Source of the DNA: Anaerolineales bacterium
GTDB lineage: Bacteria > Chloroflexota > Anaerolineae > Anaerolineales > Villigracilaceae
DNA: 46,722 nt
NCBI GenBank assembly: GCA_016927315.1
Contig: JAFGMV010000081.1
Location: forward strand, 1-46,722
Direction of reading: 5' to 3'
Below, piece by piece: positions 8,539 through 16,051 of this stretch. Position numbers and translations under genes: made by a program. The stretch's first letter is position 1, and every line of letters starts with the position of its first letter. The notes beneath the pieces were generated by a model that worked only from the letters and a program-made list of their open reading frames with translations, made no database searches and had not been told where the DNA came from.

Positions 8539-9114
8539 ATGGCTGTTATTCGGAAAGGAAACCAGGCGGTTTTACTGGTTGTGGATGTGCAGGTTGGGGC
8601 AGTGCAGGATGCCTGGGAACTTTCCAGGGTCGTTAGCAATATCGGTATGGCAGTCGAAAGGGCACGGGCGCAGCGCGTACCGGTGATCTGGGTCCAGCAT
8701 TCGGATGATGAGCTGGTCTATGGCAGCCCGGGCTGGCAGCTCGTCCCGGAACTCGTCCCCGCGGAGGGGGAGACGCGCATCTACAAGCAGTTCAACTCAT
8801 CTTTCGAGCAGACCTCACTGGAGGAGACGCTGGCGGTCTTGGGTGCTACCCACATCGTACTGACCGGTGCGGCCACGAACTGGTGTATTCGGGCTACGGC
8901 GTATGGCGCCCTGGAGCGGGGCTATGATCTGACCCTGATCAGCGATGCCCACACCACCGGGACGATGGAACTCGAGAACGGCGCCAGGATCGAGGCCGCG
9001 GATATTATCGAAGATCTCAACATTGTAATGACTTGGGTAAGTTACCCTGGTCGTTCGAACACCACGGCGCCGGCCGCACAGATCGATTTCACGGCCCTGG
9101 GCGGTAATCGCTGA
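8539..9114 (+). CDS. Isochorismatase-fold cysteine hydrolase
   Basis: 191 residues with the catalytic triad of the family: D16 in VVDVQ, K83 in RIYKQFNSSF, and C116 in TGAATNWCIRATA. Members hydrolyse amide bonds of small substrates (nicotinamide, N-carbamoyl compounds, isochorismate); the substrate is not assignable. The motif LISDAHTT follows at the usual place. AGGAG lies 8 bases before the ATG. No obvious operon partner: the upstream gene ends 135 bp earlier and the downstream gene begins 74 bp later. Confidence 0.85.
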   Translation: MAVIRKGNQAVLLVVDVQVGAVQDAWELSRVVSNIGMAVERARAQRVPVIWVQHSDDELVYGSPGWQLVPELVPAEGETRIYKQFNSSFEQTSLEETLAVLGATHIVLTGAATNWCIRATAYGALERGYDLTLISDAHTTGTMELENGARIEAADIIEDLNIVMTWVSYPGRSNTTAPAAQIDFTALGGNR

Positions 9115-9188
9115 GTGCAAACGGGTCAATAAAGATCTGAGATCATTTGCGCTGTCCCCGGATTCTTCAGCCTGACAGGATGGTTTGG

Positions 9189-10796
9189 ATGGGATCAAAA
9201 AACGGAAGTACCAGGCCGAATGACAAAAAGAGTTATTCTCTGGGGCTGATCGTATTCCTGGCCCTGCTCTTCTATGCGCTTTTCATTTATCGGACAGCTT
9301 TTTTTATTCATGGAGAGACCTATTTCACCCTGATCGATGATGCCATGATCAGCATGCGGTATGCCAGGAATCTTTCGAACGGGTTTGGGCTGGTCTGGAA
9401 TGCAGGCCAGCCGCCGGTGGAAGGGTTCACCAATCTGGGGTGGACCTTGTATATGGCCTGCCTGCATCAGCTCCCCGTTCCCGCGTCACAGCTTTCTTTG
9501 TTGGTGATGATTACATCGGCTCTTTTGCTGCTTGGCAATACGGTCCTGGCTTTCAGGCTCAGTAAGTGTATCGCACCTGCCTTAAAACTTGCGCCTCTTA
9601 TTGCCGCAGCGGTTATCTCCTTCTACTATCCATTGGTCTTCTGGTCCCTGAGGGGCACGGAGGTAGCCCTGGTGACCTTCCTGGTCTACTGGTCGGTGCT
9701 GCTGGTCCTGGACTCTGGTCCCGGGCATGTCAGGCAGACCCTGATGCCAGGCCTGCTGATGCTGTTTGCGATCGTTGTCCGCTTTGATGCGCTCTTACAG
9801 GTTGTCCTGCTCCTGGGGTACAGCCTGATAGATGGGCAGATCAAACGGAGAGCGGGTTTCGGATCGAGCTGGCCAATGCTGTTGTGCTGCCTGGCCGGTG
9901 CAGCAGGGGTCTTATTGTTCCAGTACCTGTATTTTGGATCCCTCTTTCCCAATACCTATGCCCTCAAAGTTGAAGGCGTTTCCTGGGATGAGAGGCTGCT
10001 GCTTGGTATTCAGGTCTTTGTCGAATACGCAGCCCGCGATTTCTTGGGACCACTGATCCTGATTATCGCAGGAATCCTTTATTATCCTGACCTGCAGAAC
10101 AGGCGCACCTTCCTGCTGCTGGCCATGTTCCTGATCCAATGTATGTATTCCATCTTCATCGGCGGGGATTATGCCGAGCCGCTGTCAGCGCCCCAGGTGG
10201 ATGCCGCCAACCGGTTTATCACACAGGGAATGCCTGCCATCATCATCATGTCAGGCGTGGTTGTCGAAAGATTTATGCGTTCTTTGGGACTGCGTATAGA
10301 TAATATTCGCCAGCCCCGCCGCCTGTCCTGGGGGTTAGTGTTCGGGATCAGCCTGGCAGCCCTGGCGCTGATCAGCGGGGAACCCTGGTTCAAGTGGAGC
10401 CTGCATAATGCTCCGCTCTTGAATATCGATATCCAGAGGGCCAGGCTCGGGGTGCATATCCGGCAGAACACACAGAAAAATGCGGTTATTGCAGCCCACG
10501 CAGCCGGGCAAATTCCCTACTATTCGGACAGGCAGACGGTCGACCTGTTGGGGAAAAGCGACCCGATCATTGCGCACAGCCCTCCGGCTGCTCCCTTCAG
10601 GCCGGGACATAATAAATGGAATTATGAGTACAGCATCAGGGACTTAAAACCGGACCTGGTTGCCGATGAATGGGGGCAGTTGGGGGAATTCCTGGCCAGC
10701 GAACCCGAATATGAACGCCTGGAGAACGGTATCTGGATCCGCAGGCAGACCACAAATCTGGATATCGATGGATTAGCGGCGCCTTTTCAGGAGTGA
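9189..10796 (+). CDS. GT-C type polytopic membrane glycosyltransferase-like protein
   Basis: About 535 residues with roughly ten hydrophobic helices. The first extracytoplasmic loop contains IDDAMISMRYARNLSNGFGLVWN followed by PVEGFTNLGWTL (key residues D-D, R-Y, G-x-G-L-V-W-N and E-G-F-T-N); the Asp pair and this loop recur in GT-C enzymes related to ArnT/PMT and arabinofuranosyl transferases that use lipid-linked donors. The C-terminal periplasmic part (YSDRQTVDLLGKSDP) is also seen in such proteins. Donor and acceptor are unknown. I prefer the ATG at 9189, with AGGA 8 bases upstream, over the ATG at 9180. Confidence 0.65.
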   Translation: MGSKNGSTRPNDKKSYSLGLIVFLALLFYALFIYRTAFFIHGETYFTLIDDAMISMRYARNLSNGFGLVWNAGQPPVEGFTNLGWTLYMACLHQLPVPASQLSLLVMITSALLLLGNTVLAFRLSKCIAPALKLAPLIAAAVISFYYPLVFWSLRGTEVALVTFLVYWSVLLVLDSGPGHVRQTLMPGLLMLFAIVVRFDALLQVVLLLGYSLIDGQIKRRAGFGSSWPMLLCCLAGAAGVLLFQYLYFGSLFPNTYALKVEGVSWDERLLLGIQVFVEYAARDFLGPLILIIAGILYYPDLQNRRTFLLLAMFLIQCMYSIFIGGDYAEPLSAPQVDAANRFITQGMPAIIIMSGVVVERFMRSLGLRIDNIRQPRRLSWGLVFGISLAALALISGEPWFKWSLHNAPLLNIDIQRARLGVHIRQNTQKNAVIAAHAAGQIPYYSDRQTVDLLGKSDPIIAHSPPAAPFRPGHNKWNYEYSIRDLKPDLVADEWGQLGEFLASEPEYERLENGIWIRRQTTNLDIDGLAAPFQE

Positions 10797-10909
10797 AACA
10801 CGGCTGCCAATGAGAAAACCCGGGGTGGACATGTTGATTTCCCCAAAAAACTTGCTATGATAAGAGCAGGGTTGAAGTGTTTGTCTTGCATCGTGAGAGG
10901 AGTGCAGCG

Positions 10910-11509
10910 ATGAAAAAGGGTCGGTCTCTTTTTGGGAAACTGTTTTTTGGATTGGGGATGGTGGTCCTCATCCTGGCCTGCGGCCTGCCGCCGGATTTCG
11001 GGACATTACCTGGAATGTTCAGGACTCCCACACCCACGCCGCCGGGCGGCAGCGGTAACCTGCCAATACCGGCTCGAAACCGCTGCAAGGACCTGAGCGG
11101 CTCCCTGGAAATGCAGTTGTTGGTCGGCCCGGCCGAGGTGGTTGGTTTGGAACCGCTTGCCATTGGCAGGATCCCGTTTATGGTTGTTCCGGAAGGAGCG
11201 GGCTATGCCATCACAGGAGACGGGCCAATCACTTACCAGGATGTCCTGGAAGAAGAATGGGGCACTTACACGGTCTCCTTTGACCTGCAGGTGGTCATCA
11301 CCGGGACCTGCCAGGGGGATGAACAGACTGGCGCACTGATGATGGTGGTAACGACCGATGGGGAGCAGTTGGTCGAGGTCAGGGCAGAAGGCTACCAGGG
11401 TGATTTCCCATGGGCTGGATCGCACGAGTTCGAGTTGAGTTTCCCGATTGAAGAAGGGGCCGCTGTTCAAGGGGAAGGATGGGCTTTCGTGCTTCACGTG
11501 AACGAGTGA
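10910..11509 (+). CDS. Predicted lipoprotein
   Basis: About 199 residues. A short basic N-terminus (MKKGRSLFGK), a hydrophobic core and the lipobox LILAC with the lipidated Cys at residue 24 mark a type II signal peptide. A TPTPTPP linker follows, then a domain with no recognised family that is rich in beta-strand-like sequence. GAGGAG lies about 9 bases before the ATG at 10910; the upstream in-frame start at 10877 lacks this site. Probably anchored on the outer face of the cytoplasmic membrane. Confidence 0.65.
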   Translation: MKKGRSLFGKLFFGLGMVVLILACGLPPDFGTLPGMFRTPTPTPPGGSGNLPIPARNRCKDLSGSLEMQLLVGPAEVVGLEPLAIGRIPFMVVPEGAGYAITGDGPITYQDVLEEEWGTYTVSFDLQVVITGTCQGDEQTGALMMVVTTDGEQLVEVRAEGYQGDFPWAGSHEFELSFPIEEGAAVQGEGWAFVLHVNE

Positions 11510-11522
11510 CGGGAAGCTGTCG

Positions 11523-11678
11523 ATGGAAGAAGAAATTGGCTATCAATTCCTGGTATCAGTGCGTGAGGATATTCTGGAGATCATTATCAGCGTCGAACTG
11601 AACCAGAAGACGATCGACAGCCTTCATGCTGAAGTAATCCAGTTCATAAATACCACTGAAGCCCGGGCAGTACTGTAG
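11523..11678 (+). pseudogene. Truncated STAS-like gene remnant
   Basis: A 51-codon frame, MEEEIGYQFLVSVREDILE and onward, with the strand-turn-helix pattern of an N-terminal half of a STAS/SpoIIAA-like domain (YQFLVSVREDILEI, then TIDSLHAEVIQFI, then ARAVL). It stops at the point where the conserved DVR strand should continue. The following bases match a different family, so a deletion or decay has removed the rest. It may still be translated, as GGGAAG precedes the ATG. The assignment rests on pattern only. Confidence 0.4.
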
Positions 11679-12080
11679 CAAGCCAGCCTTTTTGACAGAA
11701 GGTATATTCAAGGTGATGGCGAAATCTGATAAAGAAGAGATCCAACGAAATTTGACGGAGCGGCTTGAGTGGTACAAAGGCTGGTTTGGGGAACTAAAAG
11801 AAAACTGACACGAAAGCACAGATACTCACGCATATTGATCTGATGATGGATTTTGTCAGGGGTTATAATAAATTTGATGCCAGTGATTTGTTGGGATGGC
11901 AGGGGAAGATGTTGATCACAGTATCTGAAGATGATGTGGTGCTTAACTACTTTGCCGGGAGGCTGCAGTTATCCGCCGGCTGAATGCCACATGTTCGAGG
12001 AAGGGCTTGGGGTGCATTCGCTGACCTTGATAACCCCAGTGGTGTTCAATCAGCGAATAGCAGAATTTTTAGGAAAGTGA
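11674..12080 (+). pseudogene. Frameshifted C-terminal remnant of an alpha/beta hydrolase
   Basis: Three successive frames together read as one alpha/beta-hydrolase C-terminal half. Frame one (to 11808) gives IFKVMAKSDKEEIQ and ERLEWYKGWFGELKE. Frame two (from about 11806) gives ILTHIDLMMDFVRGY, LLGWQGKMLITVSEDD, the usual 'W-x-G-k-x-L-I-x-x-x-x-D-D' strand with the acid. Frame three (from 11970) gives YPPAECHMFEEGLGVHSLT and FNQRIAEFLGK then a stop, the usual histidine region and last helix. The two shifts lie near 11805 (an A-rich run) and 11969. The nucleophile half is absent. It is either a true pseudogene or a product of assembly errors plus deletion; the missing N-terminus favours decay. 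Confidence 0.5.
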
Positions 12081-12471
12081 CACACCAGGTTCTCCTTCGG
12101 GGAGAACCCGCCCTTACCATGCAAACGAATGCTACACTGGTGGTGGTTTTCATGGTTGGAAAATCCTTTTTTGAATTGATGGGGCAGGTAGAGAAATCTT
12201 TAAAATCCTGGACTGGAAGGCAGAGAGAAAAAGTCGTGAATGAAGACCACCAAAGTAGTGCGTTAGATGATCACGGTGCTTTTCCTGCTTTCTTCTTGTG
12301 TAATGGCAAGAGGGAAATGGAAGACGTTTCACGACGAAAAATGGTTTTGCCGATGATAAGGTTTTTGGCAATCGTTGAGTCTCCAGATGGAGTGCTCTGG
12401 GTTGAAAATAATAAATGGATGCGAGACTTGCCTGAGTAGTCTCCGGATGGCCCGATACAGCCAGGGTAAAA
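12081..12471. other. Gene-free stretch after the hydrolase remnant
   Basis: About 390 bp with an open frame running across it, but its composition resembles no protein family, it overlaps the hydrolase remnant in another frame and it has no clear start site. I see no RNA gene or repeat. Confidence 0.35.
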
Positions 12472-12984
12472 ATGAAAAAAGTATTTGCAGTTTTCTCTGT
12501 TCTCGTTGTATTCCTGTTGTCCTCCTGTGGGCCGGGTCAGTTAATGGGGCCAACCCTTACGCCTACCCCCACAAACACACCGACTCCAACCATAACGCCG
12601 ACCAGTACACCCACACCAACAATGACCCCAACCGCGACACCGACGATCACCCCGACTCCGATCGTTTACGATGGTCGCTGGAATGGGCGAACAGCGCAAG
12701 GCTATCAATTGAATTTTACAGTTGAAGACAACCTCGTTGTCAGGTTCTATGCAAAATTCGGATATTCTGCTTGCATGGTCGAGATGAATTATGATGTCCA
12801 GAATGACACGCGGGATGTCAAGATCGATATCACTGACAACGAATTTGAATTCAAAACCGATAGCGACGATTTTATGCTTCAATTTACGGGAACCTTCGCT
12901 TCGACCAATGAGGCCAGCGGCATACTCAATGCAAGGACCAGCCAGTGCGGCAGTGTAGAGACAACCTGGACAGCCTCGAAATAG
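12472..12984 (+). CDS. Predicted lipoprotein with Thr-Pro repeat linker
   Basis: 170 residues. The signal peptide MKKVFAVFSVLVVFLLSSC carries the lipobox LLSSC with the lipidated Cys at residue 19. Residues about 29-63 are a TPT/TITPT-type linker of roughly 35 residues, which should project the C-terminal domain from the membrane. The remaining 105 residues (VYDGRWNGRTAQGY, then NDTRDVKIDITDNEFEF, ending SVETTWTASK) look like a small beta barrel; a Cys pair (about C99 and the late SQCGS) could form a disulfide. Family unknown. Probably a single gene. Confidence 0.65.
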   Translation: MKKVFAVFSVLVVFLLSSCGPGQLMGPTLTPTPTNTPTPTITPTSTPTPTMTPTATPTITPTPIVYDGRWNGRTAQGYQLNFTVEDNLVVRFYAKFGYSACMVEMNYDVQNDTRDVKIDITDNEFEFKTDSDDFMLQFTGTFASTNEASGILNARTSQCGSVETTWTASK

Positions 12985-13568
12985 GCGCATATTCACCACG
13001 AAGGACACCATAGGGTTCTCTTCTTTGGCGGTTGAGATTCGTACGCAAAACCTGACAGGTCAATAAATAACATGCTACAATAATGCCAGCATTACTTGCC
13101 GGGATATGTTTTCCCGGAATGGTAATTGTGTGAGTTCACAATGAGACTGCTTGCCGCTGCGTACCTTTTCGGGTACTGCGCGGCATACGACGTCACTGCC
13201 TTCCTCGCCCGAGTATTTGCGCAAAATGCAAGTAGAATAATTATGACACTGCGAGCCTGTAAGGCGACGCAGTCACACAGGCACAGATTTGTTCTGGATG
13301 ATCAGGTACCATTTCATATGCCTTTGCCCATTTTTTTCGCTTCTCCTTGTTTTCTGAGTTGGAAAAAGAAGCATGTGCGTAAAGGAAAATGGAATTGTAT
13401 TTTTTGAATGCAAACGTTTTTTTCTGCCAAAGAGGATGTGGGCAGGTGAGCATCTCAATATCATTTTTTTTATAAGGGAACGATAGCAACGAACTCGACC
13501 AAATCATAGTCTGGCAGCCCATCTTTCTTCATCAAAGATAGTTCTACTTTCAGAAAGAGGAGAATCAA
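12985..13568. other. Gene-free stretch with one degenerate repeat copy
   Basis: 584 bp without a supportable gene. Around 13241-13275 the bases, read on the minus strand, resemble the core of the dispersed palindromic repeat found at 15.8-18.4 kb (GACTGCGTCGCC, a short spacer, then TCGCAGTGTCAT). A further inverted pair lies between GAGACTGCTTGCCGC near 13142 and GGCGACGCAGTC near 13262. The segment 13370-13480 is AT-rich with no gene. Confidence 0.35.
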
Positions 13569-14219
13569 ATGGATAGGTACCGTTCTTGGAAGCGCTTTGT
13601 ACTTCCCATCGTCCTTGCGTTCGTTGGATTATCCTGCGGGATCGGAGACAGTTTCAGTCCATTGTCAGTTTCAACGGATACGCCGGTCCCAACCAACACA
13701 GCCACGCCCCGTCCGACCTCGACACCCCGTCCAACTACCACGCCTCAACCTACTGCCACAGAAGCGCCGCCGACACCGATTCCCGCGCCAATGGGCACTC
13801 CGGTTTCGAATGGGGACTATGAAGTCAATGTGGTAAGTATGCGGACCCTTAATACGGTTTATCTTGACAAGATATTCCAGTGGGTTCCTACTGCGGGCAA
13901 TATGTTTGTTGAACTCGGCATAAAGGTTGTAAATTTGAAGCCAGGGGCTGCAGTATCTGTTCCCTGGGGGCAGGTTCATATCATCGAAGAAAATGGCGAT
14001 ACCTGGTACCCCAACTGGGGCGAATTCAAACCGGTTGAAAGCGGTATTGAGGTCAGTCCAAAAAGCCTGATGTTCAGGATGTTGGAAGATCCCGCCGAAG
14101 AAGTGGTCTTTGATGAGGTGGTGTTTATACGGGCGATCTATGGAGTTGCAAAACATAACCCGACAACCCTCCTGTTTGGGTTTGGAGATTCTCCTTTGAT
14201 CGTAGTGGTTGTTCCGTAG
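13569..14219 (+). CDS. Predicted lipoprotein, DUF4352-like C-terminal domain
   Basis: 216 residues. A type II signal ends in the lipobox VGLSC (Cys about 23), followed by a 45-residue Thr/Pro linker (TPVPTNTATPRPTSTPRP and on). The C-terminal domain, NGDYEVNVVSMRTLNTVYL, then AGNMFVELGIKVVNL and SLMFRMLEDPAEEVVFDEVVF, has the pattern of an extracellular immunoglobulin-like DUF4352 module (conserved W/G strand pairs; no catalytic residues). AGAGGAG lies about 7 bases before the ATG. Function unknown; probably ligand- or cell-wall-binding at the surface. Confidence 0.65.
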   Translation: MDRYRSWKRFVLPIVLAFVGLSCGIGDSFSPLSVSTDTPVPTNTATPRPTSTPRPTTTPQPTATEAPPTPIPAPMGTPVSNGDYEVNVVSMRTLNTVYLDKIFQWVPTAGNMFVELGIKVVNLKPGAAVSVPWGQVHIIEENGDTWYPNWGEFKPVESGIEVSPKSLMFRMLEDPAEEVVFDEVVFIRAIYGVAKHNPTTLLFGFGDSPLIVVVVP

Positions 14220-14761
14220 CCGCGCCGTCTCCATACGTTAACCCTCTTATGACAGGTTATGCCGCCGCGGACCAGCCGGACAGCACAGCCTCTCTGTAGG
14301 GTGTTTTTAATAATTCCCTGGCAGCACGAATATCACTGACCTTGATATGAAACCCTTCCAAAAGGATCCGCGTCATTCATCTATTAGCGTTGTTCATGAT
14401 CCATACAAGAAGTTCCCTCGCTGATCGGTCTCACAGCACCAGATACCTGCCCTGTCTGTTCTAAATTAGTCGCCCACCTGTTGAGAATCAGTGGGCGACT
14501 TACGCGGTGTTTATCGCCTGTAGATGCTCCGCAGGCGCCTTATGAAGGCTGCCTGGATGGGCGACTTTTTTTGTGTTTTCTGCCTTGGGATTTCCCCTGG
14601 TGTGTAAAGGGGTGGTGGGGATACGGGTTTAACCCGTACCCCCACAGTCGTTCGATCTTGTGGGACCGGCATACGCCCATGGCTGTTCTCAGATAGTGGT
14701 TAGTGCCTCCTGCGTATGCCGTGTCTCCGGTTCTATCAGGATGGGCTGCTCACCCACATAT
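14220..14761. other. Gene-free stretch with several inverted repeats
   Basis: 542 bp with no gene but three structured elements. First, AGTCGCCCAC at 14468-14477 pairs perfectly with GTGGGCGACT at 14491-14500, and a second TGGGCGACT at 14558-14566, directly followed by T7, could pair with the same arm instead; a bulged 10-bp hairpin (14531-14556) lies between. Second, a symmetric hairpin at 14615-14645 centred on ACGGGTTTAACCCGT. Third, GGCATACGC at 14668-14676 and GCGTATGCC at 14712-14720. The first could be a terminator for the upstream lipoprotein gene or a switching structure. The function is inference. Confidence 0.35.
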
Positions 14762-15475
14762 CTAAGGGCTGATCGGCGGGCCGACGGTCAGGATGTCTTT
14801 CAACGTCCCCGGCCGGATCTCCTCGCTCCCCTGGGTAGCCCGCACTTGCAGGTTGTAGACCCCGTCTGCCAGCCCGTCCGGTGCACGGAAGATCAGGCTG
14901 CCGGGCTGGTTGCGGGCGACCACCGAGACGCGCGTCTCGCTGCCGTCGGTCCCGATCAGGTAGATGCCCTGGTCGGGGGCGCCCGGGTCGAACTTCAGCC
15001 GGTTGCCGTAGACCTCGGCCAGGCCGCCCGGTGTCAGTGTGTTGTTGCGCTCACCACTCTCGAAATCGGTAAACGCCTGCACGATCGGCTTGGGGACGTC
15101 GGTGATGATCTTGTTGAAGCTGGCGCGTTCGACAACCGTCCTGCGGAAACGTGCGCCTGGGCGGACCGCGCCGGCGACCCGGTGGCGGCTCTCGTCGAAG
15201 CTGTCATCCGGCCCGTCGAAGAGGCCCTTGATGCTGGTACCGTAGTTGGCGCTGGGGGTCAGGACTGTGTAGCCCAGCAGGACCAGCCGCTCGATGGCGC
15301 TGAAGTAATCTTCCAGCACACCCAGGATGTCGGCTTTGGTAATGGTCGACCCTTGCTCGACCATGGCCTCGATGACCGTTTCCAGGTCGACGCTGCCGCG
15401 AGCCTGAACTCTGGCAGTATAGGCCTCAGGATTACCGGTCAGGCGGTTCTCACGCAGTGAGTAATTGATGCTCAT
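14762..15475 (-). CDS. HU-like DNA-binding protein with DUF4469 (Ig-fold) domain
   Basis: 237 residues. The N-terminal half (MSINYSLRENRLTGNPEAY, TITKADILGVLEDY, SIKGLFDGPDDSFD, SRHRV) matches the bacterial HU/CCDC81-like DNA-binding fold; the C-terminal half (LTPGGLAEVYGNRLKFD, then GSETRVSVVARNQPGSLIF and DGVYNLQVRA) matches DUF4469. Such proteins are common in Bacteroidota and usually stand alone; the DNA target and role are unknown. AAAGGAG lies 7 bases before the ATG. A 10-bp GC hairpin (15502-15525), an 18-codon ORF and a repeat-containing promoter lie upstream on the same strand, so expression is probably controlled at several levels. Confidence 0.75.
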   Translation of the reverse strand: MSINYSLRENRLTGNPEAYTARVQARGSVDLETVIEAMVEQGSTITKADILGVLEDYFSAIERLVLLGYTVLTPSANYGTSIKGLFDGPDDSFDESRHRVAGAVRPGARFRRTVVERASFNKIITDVPKPIVQAFTDFESGERNNTLTPGGLAEVYGNRLKFDPGAPDQGIYLIGTDGSETRVSVVARNQPGSLIFRAPDGLADGVYNLQVRATQGSEEIRPGTLKDILTVGPPISP

Positions 15476-15501
15476 TTTAATTCTCCTTTGTCAACTCTTT
15501 G

Positions 15502-15525
15502 TGCCGGGTGCGGCTGCACCCGGCA
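15502..15525 (-). promoter_or_regulatory. Leader hairpin of the DUF4469 gene
   Basis: TGCCGGGTGC and GCACCCGGCA form a perfect 10-bp stem with a 4-base loop, 27 bp upstream of the start codon at 15475. No T-run follows, so it is not an intrinsic terminator. It lies between the 18-codon ORF and the Shine-Dalgarno of the main gene and could insulate or regulate the ribosome binding site. Confidence 0.5.
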
Positions 15526-15554
15526 ACCTTGGCGAAATTATGCGCTGGTGCGCG

Positions 15555-15611
15555 TTAGTAGTCTGTGGATAGTGGCATTCGATCCCCATTAAGGAGAACG
15601 TAACCCGCCAT
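15555..15611 (-). CDS. 18-codon leader ORF
   Basis: An ORF with an exceptionally good translation start: AAAGGAGG, 5 bases, then ATG. It encodes MAGYVLLNGDRMPLSTDY and stops 79 bp before the start of the DUF4469 gene. It is too short for automatic prediction. The peptide is neither a signal peptide nor a run of one amino acid. It could be a regulatory leader peptide or a real microprotein. It lies on the same transcript as the DUF4469 gene if the promoter at 15703-15780 is used. Confidence 0.45.
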   Translation of the reverse strand: MAGYVLLNGDRMPLSTDY

Positions 15612-15702
15612 TTTGCACCTCCTTTCGATGCACGAAAAGTTGAATAAGTGATGGCCGCATGGCCGGCGACCGGCGGGAGCCGGTGGACGTCTACACCCTC
15701 CC

Positions 15703-15780
15703 GCAGGCGTTGGGCTTATATATAGATGATAAAAACTATCAAAGACTATCAAAGACTATCAAAAGCTATCAAAAACTATC
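15703..15780 (-). promoter_or_regulatory. Promoter with five phased 10-bp repeats
   Basis: On the minus strand 15780-15731 reads as five contiguous 10-mers: GATAGTTTTT, GATAGCTTTT, GATAGTCTTT, GATAGTCTTT, GATAGTTTTT. The period is exactly one helical turn. The last repeat supplies the TTGATA -35 box; a 16-base spacer leads to TATAAG as the -10 box near 15721-15716. An array of binding sites on one face of the helix, ending inside the -35 box, is the pattern of an activator or repressor that touches RNA polymerase. The downstream genes are the leader ORF and DUF4469 gene. Confidence 0.5.
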
Positions 15781-15848
15781 AGGTTTTGGAAATTGGTAAA
15801 TTTACAGGTGGGACGCCGTCTCGTTCCCCCATGAATTTCCCGTTGTCT

Positions 15849-15955
15849 CATGACTCTGCAAGCCTGCTGGGCGAAACAGTCTTGCGGCTGGCAGGGAGTT
15901 CCTGCTGCCACGAAACTGCGTCGTCACTTCGTTCCTCGCGAAGTCAGGGTGGCCA
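15849..15955 (+). repeat. Dispersed palindromic repeat, copy A
   Basis: It begins CATGACTCTGC and ends near TCGCGAAGTCAGGGTGG. It shares the core GCTGCCACGA, ACTGCGTCGTCACTTCG, TTCCTCGCG with copies at 17129, 18181 and 18307. Its 3' terminal inverted repeat is slightly decayed (GAAGTCAGG instead of GGAGTCATGG). Confidence 0.6.
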
Positions 15956-16051
15956 CGGAGTGGGGTTTAACGCGGCAATCCCCTTCATTTGAAGGGGATT
16001 GCCAAGAAAGGGGGAGAATCGGGAGGGGTTGGCTAAACCTTACTCGCAAAA

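Larger units (their letters stand above)
15612..16051. other. Intergenic segment between the DUF4469 and sortase-like genes
   Basis: 440 bp holding the DUF4469 leader and promoter (to 15780), one copy of the dispersed repeat (15849-15955) and a hairpin at 15974-16003 (GGCAATCCCCTTCA paired with its complement). The hairpin lies 49 bp after the stop of the minus-strand sortase-like gene and could mark its transcript end, although no T-run follows. No gene seen. Confidence 0.5.

Noticed and set aside
11984-12439. 151-codon plus-strand frame after the lipoprotein and hydrolase remnant
   Set aside because: Its first third is another frame of the hydrolase remnant and the rest has no domain, no start signal and no conserved pattern.
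13126-13407. 93-codon frame in the 13.1 kb gap
   Set aside because: Includes the degenerate repeat copy and AT-rich sequence; no product recognised.
14660-15460. 266-codon plus-strand frame opposite the DUF4469 gene
   Set aside because: Antisense shadow; the minus strand has AAAGGAG, a full-length domain pattern and a promoter.
15731-15780. The GATAG array as a CRISPR
   Set aside because: The 10-bp units are contiguous with no spacers; no cas genes are present. The promoter position suits a binding-site array.
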